This document shows positions 42,709 through 53,081 of a DNA stretch of 64,000 nucleotides, piece after piece. Position 1 is the stretch's first letter, and every line of letters begins with the position of its first letter. The DNA lies in assembly GCF_009834125.1 (NCBI RefSeq), contig NZ_CP047146.1:5635501-5699500 (forward strand), written 5' to 3'. The position numbers were made by a program, and so were the translations under genes. Below the pieces are notes generated by a model that saw only the letters and a list, made by a program, of their open reading frames with translations, had not been told where the DNA came from and searched no databases. The stretch is from Streptomyces sp. GS7 (GTDB lineage Bacteria > Actinomycetota > Actinomycetes > Streptomycetales > Streptomycetaceae).

Positions 42709-43404
42709 CTACGACGCCGCGTCCGCAAGGGAGTTGCCCGCGTCCAGGAACGCGCCCTCTTCCGTGCGCCCGCCCCGGAGTTCCAGGTCGAGCTTCTCGC
42801 CGCGCTCCGGGTCCAGCTTCAGCTTGGCGAGGACCGCGGGCACCGCGATGCTGGGCAGGGTGTGTTCGAAGAAAACGGCCAGCCGGTGGCAGAGGTCGGC
42901 CTGATTGGTCAGCGCGTGCGACATCGTCTGGAGGCCGGCGAACGCCCCGACGAACAGCTCGGCCGTCTCCCGTACGACCACGCTGTCCAGCACTTCGCCG
43001 CGCTCCTTCGCCTCGGTCAGCAGCTCCTCGACGAACCGGGTCCACGCCAGCATCGACCGCTTGCGGTCAAGGCGGTTGGAGCCCTGCTCAACGGCGAGGC
43101 GGGCGGCGCCGCGCTGCATGGGGTCGCGCCGCAGCCGGTATGCCAGGACCTGGCCCGAGTCGACGAACTCCTGCAACTTGATCTTCTGCGGCGCCACCGC
43201 GATGTCCACCACGTGGTCTTCGAGCACGGCGAGGGCGAGTTCCTCCTTCGACGCGAAGTGGAAATAGAGGGCGCCCTTGGTGACACCGGCTCGCTCGAGA
43301 ACTTCGGCGATGGTCGCGCGGTCGTAGCCACGGTCGTCGAAAACCGACGCCGCGGCTTCCAAGATGTTCCGCCGGGTTCTGATCGCGCGGTCCTGTTGCG
43401 CCAC
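42709..43404 (-). CDS. Gamma-butyrolactone receptor (TetR family, ArpA/ScbR-like)
   Basis: A 231-residue TetR-type repressor. The helix-turn-helix is at residues 10-55 (ILEAAASVFDDRGYDRATIAEVLERAG then KGALYFHFASKEELA; motifs given in parts), and the ligand-binding domain follows. GTG 43404 is chosen because an AGGAGG site lies 7 nt upstream and the sequence before it is not protein-like. Receptors of this group release DNA on binding A-factor-like lactones and control antibiotic and morphological genes. It is divergent from AfsA-like synthase. Confidence 0.88.
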   Translation of the reverse strand: MAQQDRAIRTRRNILEAAASVFDDRGYDRATIAEVLERAGVTKGALYFHFASKEELALAVLEDHVVDIAVAPQKIKLQEFVDSGQVLAYRLRRDPMQRGAARLAVEQGSNRLDRKRSMLAWTRFVEELLTEAKERGEVLDSVVVRETAELFVGAFAGLQTMSHALTNQADLCHRLAVFFEHTLPSIAVPAVLAKLKLDPERGEKLDLELRGGRTEEGAFLDAGNSLADAAS

Positions 43405-43515
43405 AGGACGCCTCCTGTCTCTCGAAGCACACGGGTGTTTCCCCAGTGGGTTGTCGCCCAAGTCTCCCGCAGATCGGCCGTTGGCTCGAATTTCCTCGTC
43501 GGCATTGAAAAGAAA

Positions 43516-43541
43516 ACCGGATGGTACGTATCTTACCAGCG
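43516..43541. promoter_or_regulatory. Candidate autoregulatory element (ARE) for the gamma-butyrolactone receptor
   Basis: TGGTA at 43522-43526 and TACCA at 43534-43538 form inverted arms around CGTATCT in an AT-rich stretch, about 40 bp before the AfsA start and inside the divergent promoter region. Receptors of the ArpA/ScbR type bind semi-palindromic AREs of similar composition. The match is partial. Confidence 0.45.
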
Positions 43542-43577
43542 TCGTACCTCTTCCCGTTGAGACGCCTGGGGGCAGTC

Positions 43578-44609
43578 ATGAGCGACACGTTGCAGGTCAG
43601 CGGCACGATTCGGCCCCGGGCCAAGCGCCTGGCGCAGCCGGTCCGGAGCCCTCGCGCCGACGCCCGGCCCGGTCGGGGATTCGCCACCCGCGTACCGCGC
43701 GAGTTCGTGCACCGTCCGTTCGCCGAGGATGTCCTGATCACGTCGTGGCGCCGGCTGGACGAGAGCCACTTCTCGGTCACCGCCCAGTGGCCGCACAACC
43801 ACCGGTACTTCGCCCCGACCAACGGCCGGCACCACCTCCTCCTCGCCGGCGAGACCATCCGCCAGGCGGGGCTGCTGCTCTCGCACGCCGAACTCGGCGT
43901 GCCGGTCGGCCACCACTTCATCCTCGGGGACCTCGTCTACACAACCGACCCCGAGCAGCTCGCCGTTGAGAACGAGCCGACCCGGCTGACCATCGACGTC
44001 ACGTGCAGCAAGACGCGGATGCGGGCCGGTTCGCTGGTAAGCAGCCGGTTCGACATGACCCTCCGCAAGGAGGGCCGGATCGTCGCGACGGGCAATTCCA
44101 GCGTGAGCGTCACCTCGCCCGCGGTCTACCGCCGGATCCGCGGCGAGCGCCTGGCGGCACGCCGTACCGTCGGCCCGCTGCCCACGCCCGTCCCGGCCGG
44201 CCTGACCGGCAGCGCCACCGACGGCGATGTGCTGCTCGCCCCCACCGACCGGCCCGACCACTGGCTGCTGCGCATCGCCCCCGGCCATGCCACGGTCGTC
44301 AACCCGGCGAACGACCACGTGCCCGGCCTGTCGCTGCTGGACGCCGCCCAGCAGGCCGCCCGCGCGGTGACCGCCCCCGACGCCTTCGTCCCCTACGCCT
44401 TCGGCACGGAGTTCTGCCGGTACGCGGAACACGGCGTCCCGTGCGTGATCGAGGCCCGCCGGGTCCCGTCGGCGATCCCCCGCACCACGATGGTCCAGGT
44501 CACCGGCTCGCAGAACGGTGAGCCGGTCTTCACCTCGACACTCACGGCACTGGACGCGCCCGGCCGGGCGGACGCGCCCCCGGCGCCGGACGTGCCTCAG
44601 GCGTCGTGA
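43578..44609 (+). CDS. AfsA/ScbA-family gamma-butyrolactone biosynthesis protein
   Basis: A 343-residue protein with two AfsA hot-dog repeats; each begins with an R-E-x-V-H-type stretch, the first at PREFVHRPFAEDVL near residue 42. These enzymes join dihydroxyacetone phosphate and a beta-ketoacyl-ACP to begin A-factor-type signal synthesis. ATG 43578 has a GGGGG ribosome-binding site. It is divergent from the receptor gene at 174 bp, which is the standard arrangement of a self-regulated signalling pair. The reductase and phosphatase genes often found with it are not here. Confidence 0.9.
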   Translation: MSDTLQVSGTIRPRAKRLAQPVRSPRADARPGRGFATRVPREFVHRPFAEDVLITSWRRLDESHFSVTAQWPHNHRYFAPTNGRHHLLLAGETIRQAGLLLSHAELGVPVGHHFILGDLVYTTDPEQLAVENEPTRLTIDVTCSKTRMRAGSLVSSRFDMTLRKEGRIVATGNSSVSVTSPAVYRRIRGERLAARRTVGPLPTPVPAGLTGSATDGDVLLAPTDRPDHWLLRIAPGHATVVNPANDHVPGLSLLDAAQQAARAVTAPDAFVPYAFGTEFCRYAEHGVPCVIEARRVPSAIPRTTMVQVTGSQNGEPVFTSTLTALDAPGRADAPPAPDVPQAS

Positions 44610-45325
44610 AAGACCAGCCCCAGGGAGTGCCGCAGGCCCGAGCGGACGGCGCTCACGCCGTGGCGCACCGGACCCGCCGCCCAGCCGCGGGTGGAGCGCA
44701 CCGGGCGGTCCCGGGTGGTGAAGACCAGCCCGCGGCCCTGCGGGAGCACGGTCGAGGTGCCGCGGGACTGGGCGCGCGGGCGCTGCTCGACGAGCAGGAA
44801 CTCGCCACCGGTGTAGTCGGTGCCCTGCGCGTCGAGCCCGATGACCACCTGGAGCGGGAAGACCAGCTCGCCGAAGAGGTCGCGGTGCAGGGCGTTCCAG
44901 TCGCCCGGCCCGTAACGCAGCAGAATCTGGGCGGACTTGGACTGGCCGGCCTCATGGCACATCGCCAGCCAGTCGGCGAGCGTGTCCGGCCAGGGGGCCG
45001 GTCGGCCGAGCCGGGCCGCCCAGTCGCGGGCGGTCCGCAGCAGGTACGGGTAGAACGCCTCGCGCAGGGCCCGGACGGGCTCGGGGAGCGGGTCGGCGAA
45101 GTAGCGGTACTGGCCGGCGCCGAAACGGTGCCGTGCCATGTCGACGGTGGAGCGGAAGCGGCCGGGCTCGTCGTACAGGCCGCTCAGCGCGCGGCAGTCG
45201 GCCGGGGTGAGCAGCTGCGGCGTCAACGCGCAGCCCAGGGAGTCGAGTTCGCCGGCGAGGGCCGTCCAGTCGGCGGCGGCCACGCGGTCGGCGAAGGCGG
45301 TGGGGCGGGTCGTGGTGGCGGGCAT
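44597..45325 (-). CDS. 2OG-Fe(II) oxygenase linked to alkylation repair
   Basis: A 242-residue oxygenase of the PF09859 (Oxygenase-NA/DUF2086) type, recalled from memory. NALHRDLFGE gives the His-x-Asp metal ligands and RHGVSAVRSG with a later HSLGLVF supplies the second His and 2-oxoglutarate-binding Arg. It likely repairs oxidatively or alkylation-damaged bases, but the substrate is not shown by sequence. It lies 37 bp downstream of ogt, in an alkylation-repair operon. Confidence 0.85.
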   Translation of the reverse strand: MPATTTRPTAFADRVAAADWTALAGELDSLGCALTPQLLTPADCRALSGLYDEPGRFRSTVDMARHRFGAGQYRYFADPLPEPVRALREAFYPYLLRTARDWAARLGRPAPWPDTLADWLAMCHEAGQSKSAQILLRYGPGDWNALHRDLFGELVFPLQVVIGLDAQGTDYTGGEFLLVEQRPRAQSRGTSTVLPQGRGLVFTTRDRPVRSTRGWAAGPVRHGVSAVRSGLRHSLGLVFHDA

Positions 45326-45362
45326 GGTGGTGTGCTCCAGAGGGGCGGAACGGTCGGGCGGG

Positions 45363-45890
45363 TCAGCTCTCGGCCGGCAGGGCGCCTTCGAGCGCGAGCA
45401 GTTGCGCCTTGCGTTCCAGGCCGCCCGCGTAGCCGGTCAGCGACCCGTCGGCGCCGATGACGCGGTGGCAGGGCCGGACGACCAGCAGGGGGTTGGCGCC
45501 GATGGCCGTGCCGATGGCGCGTACCGCGCCGCGCGCCGCGCCGATGTCGGCGGCGATCCGCCCGTAGGTGGTCGTGGTGCCGTACGGAATGTCCTCCAGC
45601 GCCTTCCAGACGCGCTGCTGGAAGGCGGTACCGCGGGTGACGGACGGGATCTCGAAGCGGGTCGGCGCGCCGTCGAAGTAGGCCCGCAGCTGCCGCTCGA
45701 TCCCGGCGAACGCGGCCGGGTCGTACGTCCAGCCGTCCTGGACGGTCGCCCCGCCCTTCTGGCCCGGTACGGACAGTGAGGCGAGTGCGACACCGCCCGG
45801 AGCGGTGGCCGATTCCTCGCCCACCAGGAGGAGTTCGCCGAGGGGACTGGCGAGAGTGGCGTAAAGGGTCAGGGTCATGGGTCCGGTCAT
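45363..45890 (-). CDS. ogt: Methylated-DNA--protein-cysteine methyltransferase
   Basis: A 175-residue suicide DNA repair protein. RPCHRVIG holds the acceptor Cys and IPYGTTTTYGRIA and IGANPLLVVRPC precede it, as in Ogt/AGT. It transfers O6-alkyl groups from guanine to its own Cys. The ATG at 45890 overlaps the Ada-AlkA stop by 4 nt (ATGA), so translation is coupled. A shorter start at 45878 is possible. Confidence 0.92.
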   Translation of the reverse strand: MTGPMTLTLYATLASPLGELLLVGEESATAPGGVALASLSVPGQKGGATVQDGWTYDPAAFAGIERQLRAYFDGAPTRFEIPSVTRGTAFQQRVWKALEDIPYGTTTTYGRIAADIGAARGAVRAIGTAIGANPLLVVRPCHRVIGADGSLTGYAGGLERKAQLLALEGALPAES

Positions 45891-47437
45891 TCCGTTCGCT
45901 TCGTCAGTCGGTCGGGGCGTCGGTCGGGGTCGATGCGGTGCGGTGGCCGGTGGTCTGCCGCTCCGGGATCCGGTGCGTCGCCCGCGGCTTCGGCCGTCCA
46001 GAGGTAGTGCGTCGCGTACGAGCGCCACGGGCGCCAGGCCGACGGGTCGGCGCCCTCGATCGCCCGCGCCTCGCCGGCCGGCAGGACGTCCGGGTCGCCC
46101 AGCGCCCGCATGCGGAGGTAGCCGGCGGTCCAGGGGCCGATGCCCGGGAGGCCGAGGAGGGCGCGTTCCGCCTCGTCGCGGTCGGTTCCGGCGTCCAGGA
46201 TCACCGTGCGGTCGGCGAGCGCGGCGCTGAGGGTCCGCAGCGTCGCGCGGCGGGCCTCGGGCAGGCCGAGTCCGGTGAGCGGCGCCCGCGCCAGGTCCTC
46301 GACCCGGGGGAAGAGACGGGTGAGCGCGCCGGCCGGCTGCGGCAGCGGCTCGCCGTACGCGGCGATCAGTGCGCCGCCGAGCGTACGGGCGCCGGCGGCC
46401 GACATCCGGCGGCCGAGCACGGCGCGGACGGCGACCTCCTGCGGGTCCGCGGCGCCCGGGGAGCGCAGACCCGGGTAGCGGGCCACCAGCGGGGCGAGCA
46501 CGGGATCCGCGCCCAGCCGCCCGGCGACCGCATACGGGTCGGCGTCCAGGTCGAACAGGCGGCGGATCCGCTGCGTGGCGGTGGTCAGATCGCGCAGTTC
46601 GGTGAGGCGCAGCCGGCACTCCAGCCAACCGTCTCCGGTGGCCTCGTCGACCTCCACGACGCCGGTGCCGTTCGGGAGGCGCAGCGTACGCCGGTAGGTG
46701 CGGCGGCCGGGCGCGCCGCCGACGTCCTCGATCCCGGCGAGCGCGTGCCGCTGGAGGTGGTCGAAGATCTGCCGCGCCGCGTACGGACCGCGGAACGGCA
46801 GCCGCAGCGGGAGGACACCGGGCGTGGCGGACGGTGCGACGGGGGCGGACCGGGCGCCCGTGCCGGGGCGGGCGGCACCGGCGGGACGGGCCGCGCGCAG
46901 GGCGCTCGGGGTCAGCGCGTAGATCTCCTTGATCGTGTCGTTGAACTGCCGGACGCTGGCGAAGCCCGCCGCGAAGGCGATCTCGGAGACCGGCAGTCCG
47001 GTGGTCTGGAGCAGGATCCGCGCGGTGTGGGCGCGCTGCGCGCGGGCCAGCGCGACCGGCCCGGCGCCCAGCTCGGCGGTCAGCTGCCGCTGCACCTGCC
47101 GGGCGCTGTAGCCGAGCCGGTCGGCCAGACCGGCGACGCCCTCGCGGTCGACCACCCCGTCGCCGATCAGCCGCATCGCCCGGCCTACGACGTCGGCCCG
47201 CGCGTTCCACTCGGCCGAGCCGGGCACCGCGTCCGGGCGGCAGCGCCGGCAGGCCCTGAATCCGGAGCCCTGGGCCGCCGCCGCGGTGGGATAGAAGCGG
47301 ACGTTCCGCCGCCGCGGGGTGGTCGCGGGGCAGCTCGGCCGGCAGTAGATCCCGGTCGTGGACACGGCGAAGAAGAAGGCGCCGTCGAACCTGGCGTCCC
47401 GGCTCCGCACCGCCTCGTACCTGCTGTCCTCGGTCAT
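45887..47437 (-). CDS. Ada-AlkA fusion: alkylation-response activator and 3-methyladenine glycosylase
   Basis: A 516-residue fusion. N-terminal Ada metal-binding domain with IYCRPSCPATTP and ACRRCRPD; its Cys accepts methyl from DNA phosphotriesters and turns the protein into an activator. AraC-type helix-turn-helix at about residues 85-180. C-terminal AlkA part with HhH-GPD motif LPGIGPWTAGYLRMRALGD, whose Asp is catalytic. It heads an operon with ogt and the oxygenase. ATG 47437 is chosen because the open frame upstream is not protein-like. Confidence 0.92.
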   Translation of the reverse strand: MTEDSRYEAVRSRDARFDGAFFFAVSTTGIYCRPSCPATTPRRRNVRFYPTAAAAQGSGFRACRRCRPDAVPGSAEWNARADVVGRAMRLIGDGVVDREGVAGLADRLGYSARQVQRQLTAELGAGPVALARAQRAHTARILLQTTGLPVSEIAFAAGFASVRQFNDTIKEIYALTPSALRAARPAGAARPGTGARSAPVAPSATPGVLPLRLPFRGPYAARQIFDHLQRHALAGIEDVGGAPGRRTYRRTLRLPNGTGVVEVDEATGDGWLECRLRLTELRDLTTATQRIRRLFDLDADPYAVAGRLGADPVLAPLVARYPGLRSPGAADPQEVAVRAVLGRRMSAAGARTLGGALIAAYGEPLPQPAGALTRLFPRVEDLARAPLTGLGLPEARRATLRTLSAALADRTVILDAGTDRDEAERALLGLPGIGPWTAGYLRMRALGDPDVLPAGEARAIEGADPSAWRPWRSYATHYLWTAEAAGDAPDPGAADHRPPHRIDPDRRPDRLTKRTE

Positions 47438-47567
47438 CACACGACCCACTGTGCGGCACTCGGAGCCCCGGTGCTGGCGGAAATCGGACACCGCGGTGGG
47501 CGCGCGACGGCCATGGGGCGGAGCCAGGGATCCGGTCGCGGCCTCGGTGGGCGAGCCGCCTGCCGCT

Positions 47568-47640
47568 CCGGTGGCTCGGGTCATCGACGTCCGGTGGCTC
47601 CGGCCTTCGACCCACTTGCTGGTGGCTCCGGTCATCCACC
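47568..47640. repeat. Three imperfect direct repeats upstream of the Ada-AlkA gene
   Basis: Copies of GGTGGCTCCGGTCATC begin near 47570, 47593 and 47621, with one or more mismatches in each. They lie in the 391-bp gap 47438-47828 that must hold the Ada-AlkA promoter. They could be activator sites or simply low-complexity sequence. Nothing else was recognised in this gap. Confidence 0.4.
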
Positions 47641-47828
47641 CGCACTCGGCGCGCGGCGACCGCCCGCCTGTCCCATCGCCACGGACGAGGTCCCCCCATC
47701 CCGGGCCCCTTCGCACGAGGTCCCGTCGCCCCCCCGGCGGCAACATCGAGCCGCCACCGTCCCGTCCGTACAACTCCGCTGCGCTCGCGCTCAGTTCGGA
47801 ACAGTGGAGCCCCAGACCGCCCGACGGT

Positions 47829-48056
47829 TCACGCGCGCGGAACCGGCCAGTCGTCCAGCGAGCCGCCGCGCCATTCGACCAGGCGCGGATCGTCCAGCGC
47901 GATGTCCTCGGCGGGATCGGCGACGCCCGCGCGGCGCAGGAATTCGGCCACATCCCCGCGGCCGTGGGCCAGGCCGACGATCTGCCCGTGCACGGTCACC
48001 CGACGGCCCCCGGAGGGCGTCGGCGGATGCACGATGACAGGCGGATGCTCGGTCAT
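47829..48056 (-). CDS. Small conserved hypothetical protein
   Basis: A 75-residue acidic protein starting MTEHPPVIVHPPTPSGGRR and ending with LDDPRLVEWRGGSLDDWPV. No TM segment or signal peptide is seen. A GGAGGC ribosome-binding site precedes the ATG. No function can be stated. Confidence 0.65.
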   Translation of the reverse strand: MTEHPPVIVHPPTPSGGRRVTVHGQIVGLAHGRGDVAEFLRRAGVADPAEDIALDDPRLVEWRGGSLDDWPVPRA

Positions 48057-48250
48057 GCCTCCAGCGTGCGCCGGGCTCCGCGCGCTCGCACCTCGGCGGC
48101 GGGTGGGCGGGCGGGTCGCCGGTCACCGGGTCGGTCACGGAGACGGTCGCAGCAGGGGTGGCGACAGGGGCGGTGGCAGCGCATACGGCGGACGGCCGAG
48201 GGTGCCACCGCCCATGCCCGAGGGGCCGACGGTAGGCCACAATCACGGCC

Positions 48251-48856
48251 ATGACCATGGACGATCTTGTGATACCCGAGACCACCGCCTGCCGTGCCGC
48301 GCGGGAGGTGGCGAGCGCCTACTGCTCGCCCGCACTGCTGAACCACTCCGTACGGGCCTACCTCTGGGCGGCCGGATATGCGTCGGCCCACGGCATCGCC
48401 TTCGACGCGGAACTCCTCTACGTGGCCGCGATGTTCCACGACATCGGGCTGGTCAAGGAGTTCGACAGCCACACCGTGCCCTTCGAGAACGCCGGCGGGC
48501 ATATAGCGTGGGTGTTCGCCGCGGGCGCCGGGTGGCCCGTGGAGCGCCGGGTGCGGGCGTCCGAGGTGATCGTCCGGCACATGTGGGACGAGGTGGACGT
48601 GGCGACGGACCCGGAGTCGCATCTGCTGGCGTTCAGCACGTCGTTGGACATCTCCGGGCGGCGTCCGGACGCCCTCCCGGCGAGCCTGCGCAACGAGGTG
48701 CTGGACCGCTACCCGCGGCTGGGCCTCGGCGAGGAGTTCCTCGCCTGCTTCCGGGACCAGGCGGAGCGGAAACCGGACAGTGCCGCCGCGGAGTGCGTAC
48801 GCGCCGGCATCGCCGACCGGATCGCCGCCAATCCCCTGGACGCGCACGGGGCGTAG
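48251..48856 (+). CDS. HD-domain hydrolase
   Basis: A 201-residue HD-family protein. HSVRAYLW gives the first metal His and AAMFHDIGL the HD pair, with further His residues in SHTVPFENAGGHIAW. The length and pattern match cyanamide hydratase-like or other metal-dependent phosphohydrolases, so the substrate is uncertain. It is followed by a hairpin terminator. Confidence 0.8.
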   Translation: MTMDDLVIPETTACRAAREVASAYCSPALLNHSVRAYLWAAGYASAHGIAFDAELLYVAAMFHDIGLVKEFDSHTVPFENAGGHIAWVFAAGAGWPVERRVRASEVIVRHMWDEVDVATDPESHLLAFSTSLDISGRRPDALPASLRNEVLDRYPRLGLGEEFLACFRDQAERKPDSAAAECVRAGIADRIAANPLDAHGA

Positions 48857-48930
48857 GCGCGGACTGCGGCCATCCCTCCCAGCGTCCAGCAGACGGAAAC
48901 GGAGAAGGAGACGGAGACGGCAGAAAAATG

Positions 48931-48960
48931 CCCCGGCCAGACGGGGGAGACTGGCCGGGG
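48931..48960. terminator. Hairpin terminator after the HD-domain gene
   Basis: A perfect 10-bp stem (48931-48940 with 48951-48960) with a 10-nt loop lies 75 bp after the HD gene stop. It is in the 413-bp gap 48857-49269 that otherwise holds no recognisable gene. Confidence 0.65.
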
Positions 48961-49191
48961 CGGCTTGGCGGAGGCGTTTCTCAACTGCCCACACTCCATT
49001 GAACGGTGAACAGAGGATGAGCGTTCCATGAAGGATACGTGACGGTCATCACAGAGGCCATCAACGGGGACGTTCAAGACAGTCAACCGGGACAGTGAGT
49101 GGGCGGGCGGCGGACGGTGCGGAGCCCGGGACGCCGCCGTGGGAGCCACATGTACGCGTATACGCGGTCTACGCGTACCGGCGTACGCGCG

Positions 49192-49233
49192 AACCGGCGC
49201 CGCGACTGCAGTGCGGCAGTCGCGGCGCCGGTT
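49192..49233 (-). terminator. Terminator of the glxR gene
   Basis: A perfect 18-bp stem (49192-49209 with 49216-49233) and 6-nt loop ends 37 nt after the glxR stop. No T-run is seen. Four TACGCG copies lie just beyond it at 49153, 49161, 49170 and 49184. Confidence 0.85.
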
Positions 49234-49269
49234 GTCGGTGGCGGTCTGCGGCGCGTGCCGCGGACCGGT

Positions 49270-50166
49270 TCAGCCCTGGGTGGGGTGTCCGGAGAGGCGT
49301 TCGACGCCGCGGAGGAGGGCGGAGTGGTCGAGGCCGCCGTCGCCTTGTGCGCGCAGGGAGGCGACGAGGGTGGCGACGACGGTGCCGACGGGGAGGGCGG
49401 CGCCGACGTTGCGGGCGGCGTCGGTGACGATGCCCATGTCCTTGTGGTGCAGGTCGATGCGGAAGCCGGGCTTGAAGTCGCGGCGCAGGAAGTTGTCCTT
49501 CTTGCGGGCAAGGACGGTGGAGCCGGCGAGTCCGCCGCCCAGGACGTCGAGGGCGGCGTTGAGGTCGACGCCGGACTTCTCCAGGAAGACGACGGCTTCG
49601 GCGCAGGCTTGGATGTTGACGGCGACGATGAGTTGGTTGGCGGCCTTGACGGTCTGGCCGGAGCCGTGGGGGCCGCACAGGATGATGGTCTTGCCGAGGG
49701 CTTCGAGGATGGGCTTGGCGGCGTCGAAGTCGGCCTGCTCACCACCCACCATGATCGACAGGACGGCTTCGATGGCGCCGGCCTCGCCGCCGGAGACGGG
49801 GGCGTCGATGACGCGGATGTTCTTGGTGGCGGCGGCCTTGGCCAGGTCGATGGAGGTCTGCGGGGTGATCGAGGACATGTCGATCAGCAGCGCGCCGGTC
49901 TTGGCGTTGTCCAGGATGCCGTCGGGGCCGTAGGCGATGGCCTCGACGTGGGGGGAGGCGGGGACCATGGTGATGATGACGTCGGCGTCGGCGACGGCTT
50001 CGGCGATGTTGGTGGCGGCGGTGCCGCCGGCCTGGGTGAGGCGTTCGAGCTTGTCGGCCTCCAGGGTGTAGCCGGTTACGGAGTAGCCGGCCTTGATCAG
50101 GTTCTCGGCCATGGGCGAGCCCATGATGCCCAGCCCGATCCACGCGATCTTGGGGAGGTTGCTCAT
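49270..50166 (-). CDS. glxR: Tartronate semialdehyde reductase
   Basis: A 298-residue 3-hydroxyacid dehydrogenase-family enzyme. The Rossmann motif is GLGIMGSPMAENLIKAGY, the substrate site DAPVSGGEAGAIEA, and the catalytic Lys lies in GSGQTVKAANQL. It reduces tartronate semialdehyde to glycerate. It is next to hyi and gcl, whose products supply that substrate from glyoxylate, so the glyoxylate assignment is stronger than the general family match. A good ribosome-binding site (GAAAGAGG) precedes it. Confidence 0.92.
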   Translation of the reverse strand: MSNLPKIAWIGLGIMGSPMAENLIKAGYSVTGYTLEADKLERLTQAGGTAATNIAEAVADADVIITMVPASPHVEAIAYGPDGILDNAKTGALLIDMSSITPQTSIDLAKAAATKNIRVIDAPVSGGEAGAIEAVLSIMVGGEQADFDAAKPILEALGKTIILCGPHGSGQTVKAANQLIVAVNIQACAEAVVFLEKSGVDLNAALDVLGGGLAGSTVLARKKDNFLRRDFKPGFRIDLHHKDMGIVTDAARNVGAALPVGTVVATLVASLRAQGDGGLDHSALLRGVERLSGHPTQG

Positions 50167-50224
50167 CGAAAAGCCTCTTTCACATTCAAAAACAAATGGG
50201 GGCGGCGGGTGGCGTGGTGCCTGG

Positions 50225-51064
50225 CTAGTGGGCGGGGCGCAGGGGTGCGGGGAGCCAGGCGAAGGCGCTGGCGCTGGGGGTGTTGCCGGGCTTGTATTCC
50301 AGGCCGATGTAGCCGTCGTAGCCGTTCTTCTTCAGGCGGCCGAGCAGGGCGGTGAAGTCGAGGGTGCCGGTGCCGGGGGCGCCGCGGCCGGGGTTGTCGG
50401 CGATCTGTACGTGCGCGGTCTTGCCGGTGTGGTGGTCGATGACCTCATCGAGGTCCTCGCCGTTCATCGACAGGTGGTAGAGGTCCATCAGGAACCGGGT
50501 GTTGTCGAGTCCGGTGGCGGCGTTGACCGCGTCGACGACCTCGATGGCCTTGGGTGCGGAGACGATCGGGCACAGCGGCGATTCGGGGGCGTTGAGCGCC
50601 TCGATCAGCAGCGTGCCGCCCACCTCGCCCACCGCACGCGCCGCGAACGTCAGGTTCTCCAGCGCGAGGGCGTCCTGTTCGGCGGGGTCTGCGCCCTCGA
50701 TGCGGTTGCCGTACAGGGCGTTGAAGGTGGTGCAGCCCAGCGAGGTGGCGAACGCGATCGCCACCGGCACGTTGGCCCGGAACCTCTCCGACTCCGTGCC
50801 GGGGACCGACAGCGCACCGCGGTCGGGGCCGGGCAGCCGGCCGGCGTAGAAGTTCAGGCCCACCAGGTGCACCCCGGCGTCCTCGATGGCCTCACGCAGC
50901 GCGTCCAGCTCGGACTGCTCCGGAGTGGGAGCGTCCACCCACGGCCACCACAGCTCCACCGCCGTGAAACCCGCCGCCCGCGCGGCAGCCGGCCGCTCCA
51001 GCAACGGAAGCTCGGTGAACAGAATCGACAGGTTGACGTTGAAGCGCGTGTCCGTGAAACCCAT
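50225..51064 (-). CDS. hyi: Hydroxypyruvate isomerase-like TIM-barrel protein
   Basis: A 279-residue TIM-barrel enzyme (AP endonuclease 2-type fold). FNVNLSILFTELPLLERPAAA-type N-terminus, LLIEALN with its metal-binding Glu, and GLEYKPG with another acidic ligand are visible. It likely interconverts hydroxypyruvate and tartronate semialdehyde. It lies between gcl (160 bp upstream) and glxR (58 bp downstream), which supports the role. Confidence 0.9.
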   Translation of the reverse strand: MGFTDTRFNVNLSILFTELPLLERPAAARAAGFTAVELWWPWVDAPTPEQSELDALREAIEDAGVHLVGLNFYAGRLPGPDRGALSVPGTESERFRANVPVAIAFATSLGCTTFNALYGNRIEGADPAEQDALALENLTFAARAVGEVGGTLLIEALNAPESPLCPIVSAPKAIEVVDAVNAATGLDNTRFLMDLYHLSMNGEDLDEVIDHHTGKTAHVQIADNPGRGAPGTGTLDFTALLGRLKKNGYDGYIGLEYKPGNTPSASAFAWLPAPLRPAH

Positions 51065-51153
51065 AACCGCTCGGCATCCCTTCCGGGTGACTGAGTTATG
51101 CCACCCTTCCGGATGGCGGAGTTCTTTTTCTGCTGCACGGGATGGTGGCCGTG

Positions 51154-51181
51154 CCGGGCGCGGCGGTCAAGCCGCGCCCGG
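51154..51181 (-). terminator. Stem-loop between gcl and hyi
   Basis: A perfect 11-bp stem (51154-51164 with 51171-51181) with a 6-nt loop lies 43 nt after the gcl stop. It could partially terminate gcl transcripts or process the mRNA. No T-run follows on the minus strand. Confidence 0.6.
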
Positions 51182-51223
51182 GACACCGTCCGCATCGGGG
51201 CCGGAATCGGACCTCGGCCGGAA

Positions 51224-53005
<1,782 letters not shown>

Positions 53006-53058
53006 CGGGTACTCCTGCGTCGGCCTGTCACGGGCTTTCCGGCCGAACCGGCCGGGAC

Positions 53059-53081
53059 TTAATTCCGCATCATGGAATTAA
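53059..53081. promoter_or_regulatory. Palindromic operator upstream of gcl (IclR-like)
   Basis: TTAATTCC and GGAATTAA form perfect 8-bp arms around GCATCAT, 54 bp upstream of the gcl start. The TTCC-N7-GGAA core fits IclR-family sites such as the AllR/GclR type that controls glyoxylate genes. A weaker half-site lies just downstream near 53083-53097. Confidence 0.6.

Noticed and set aside
49152..49233. Repeats near the glxR terminator as a possible CRISPR or attachment site
   Set aside because: The units are short, irregular and palindromic, with no spacers and no integrase gene in the window.
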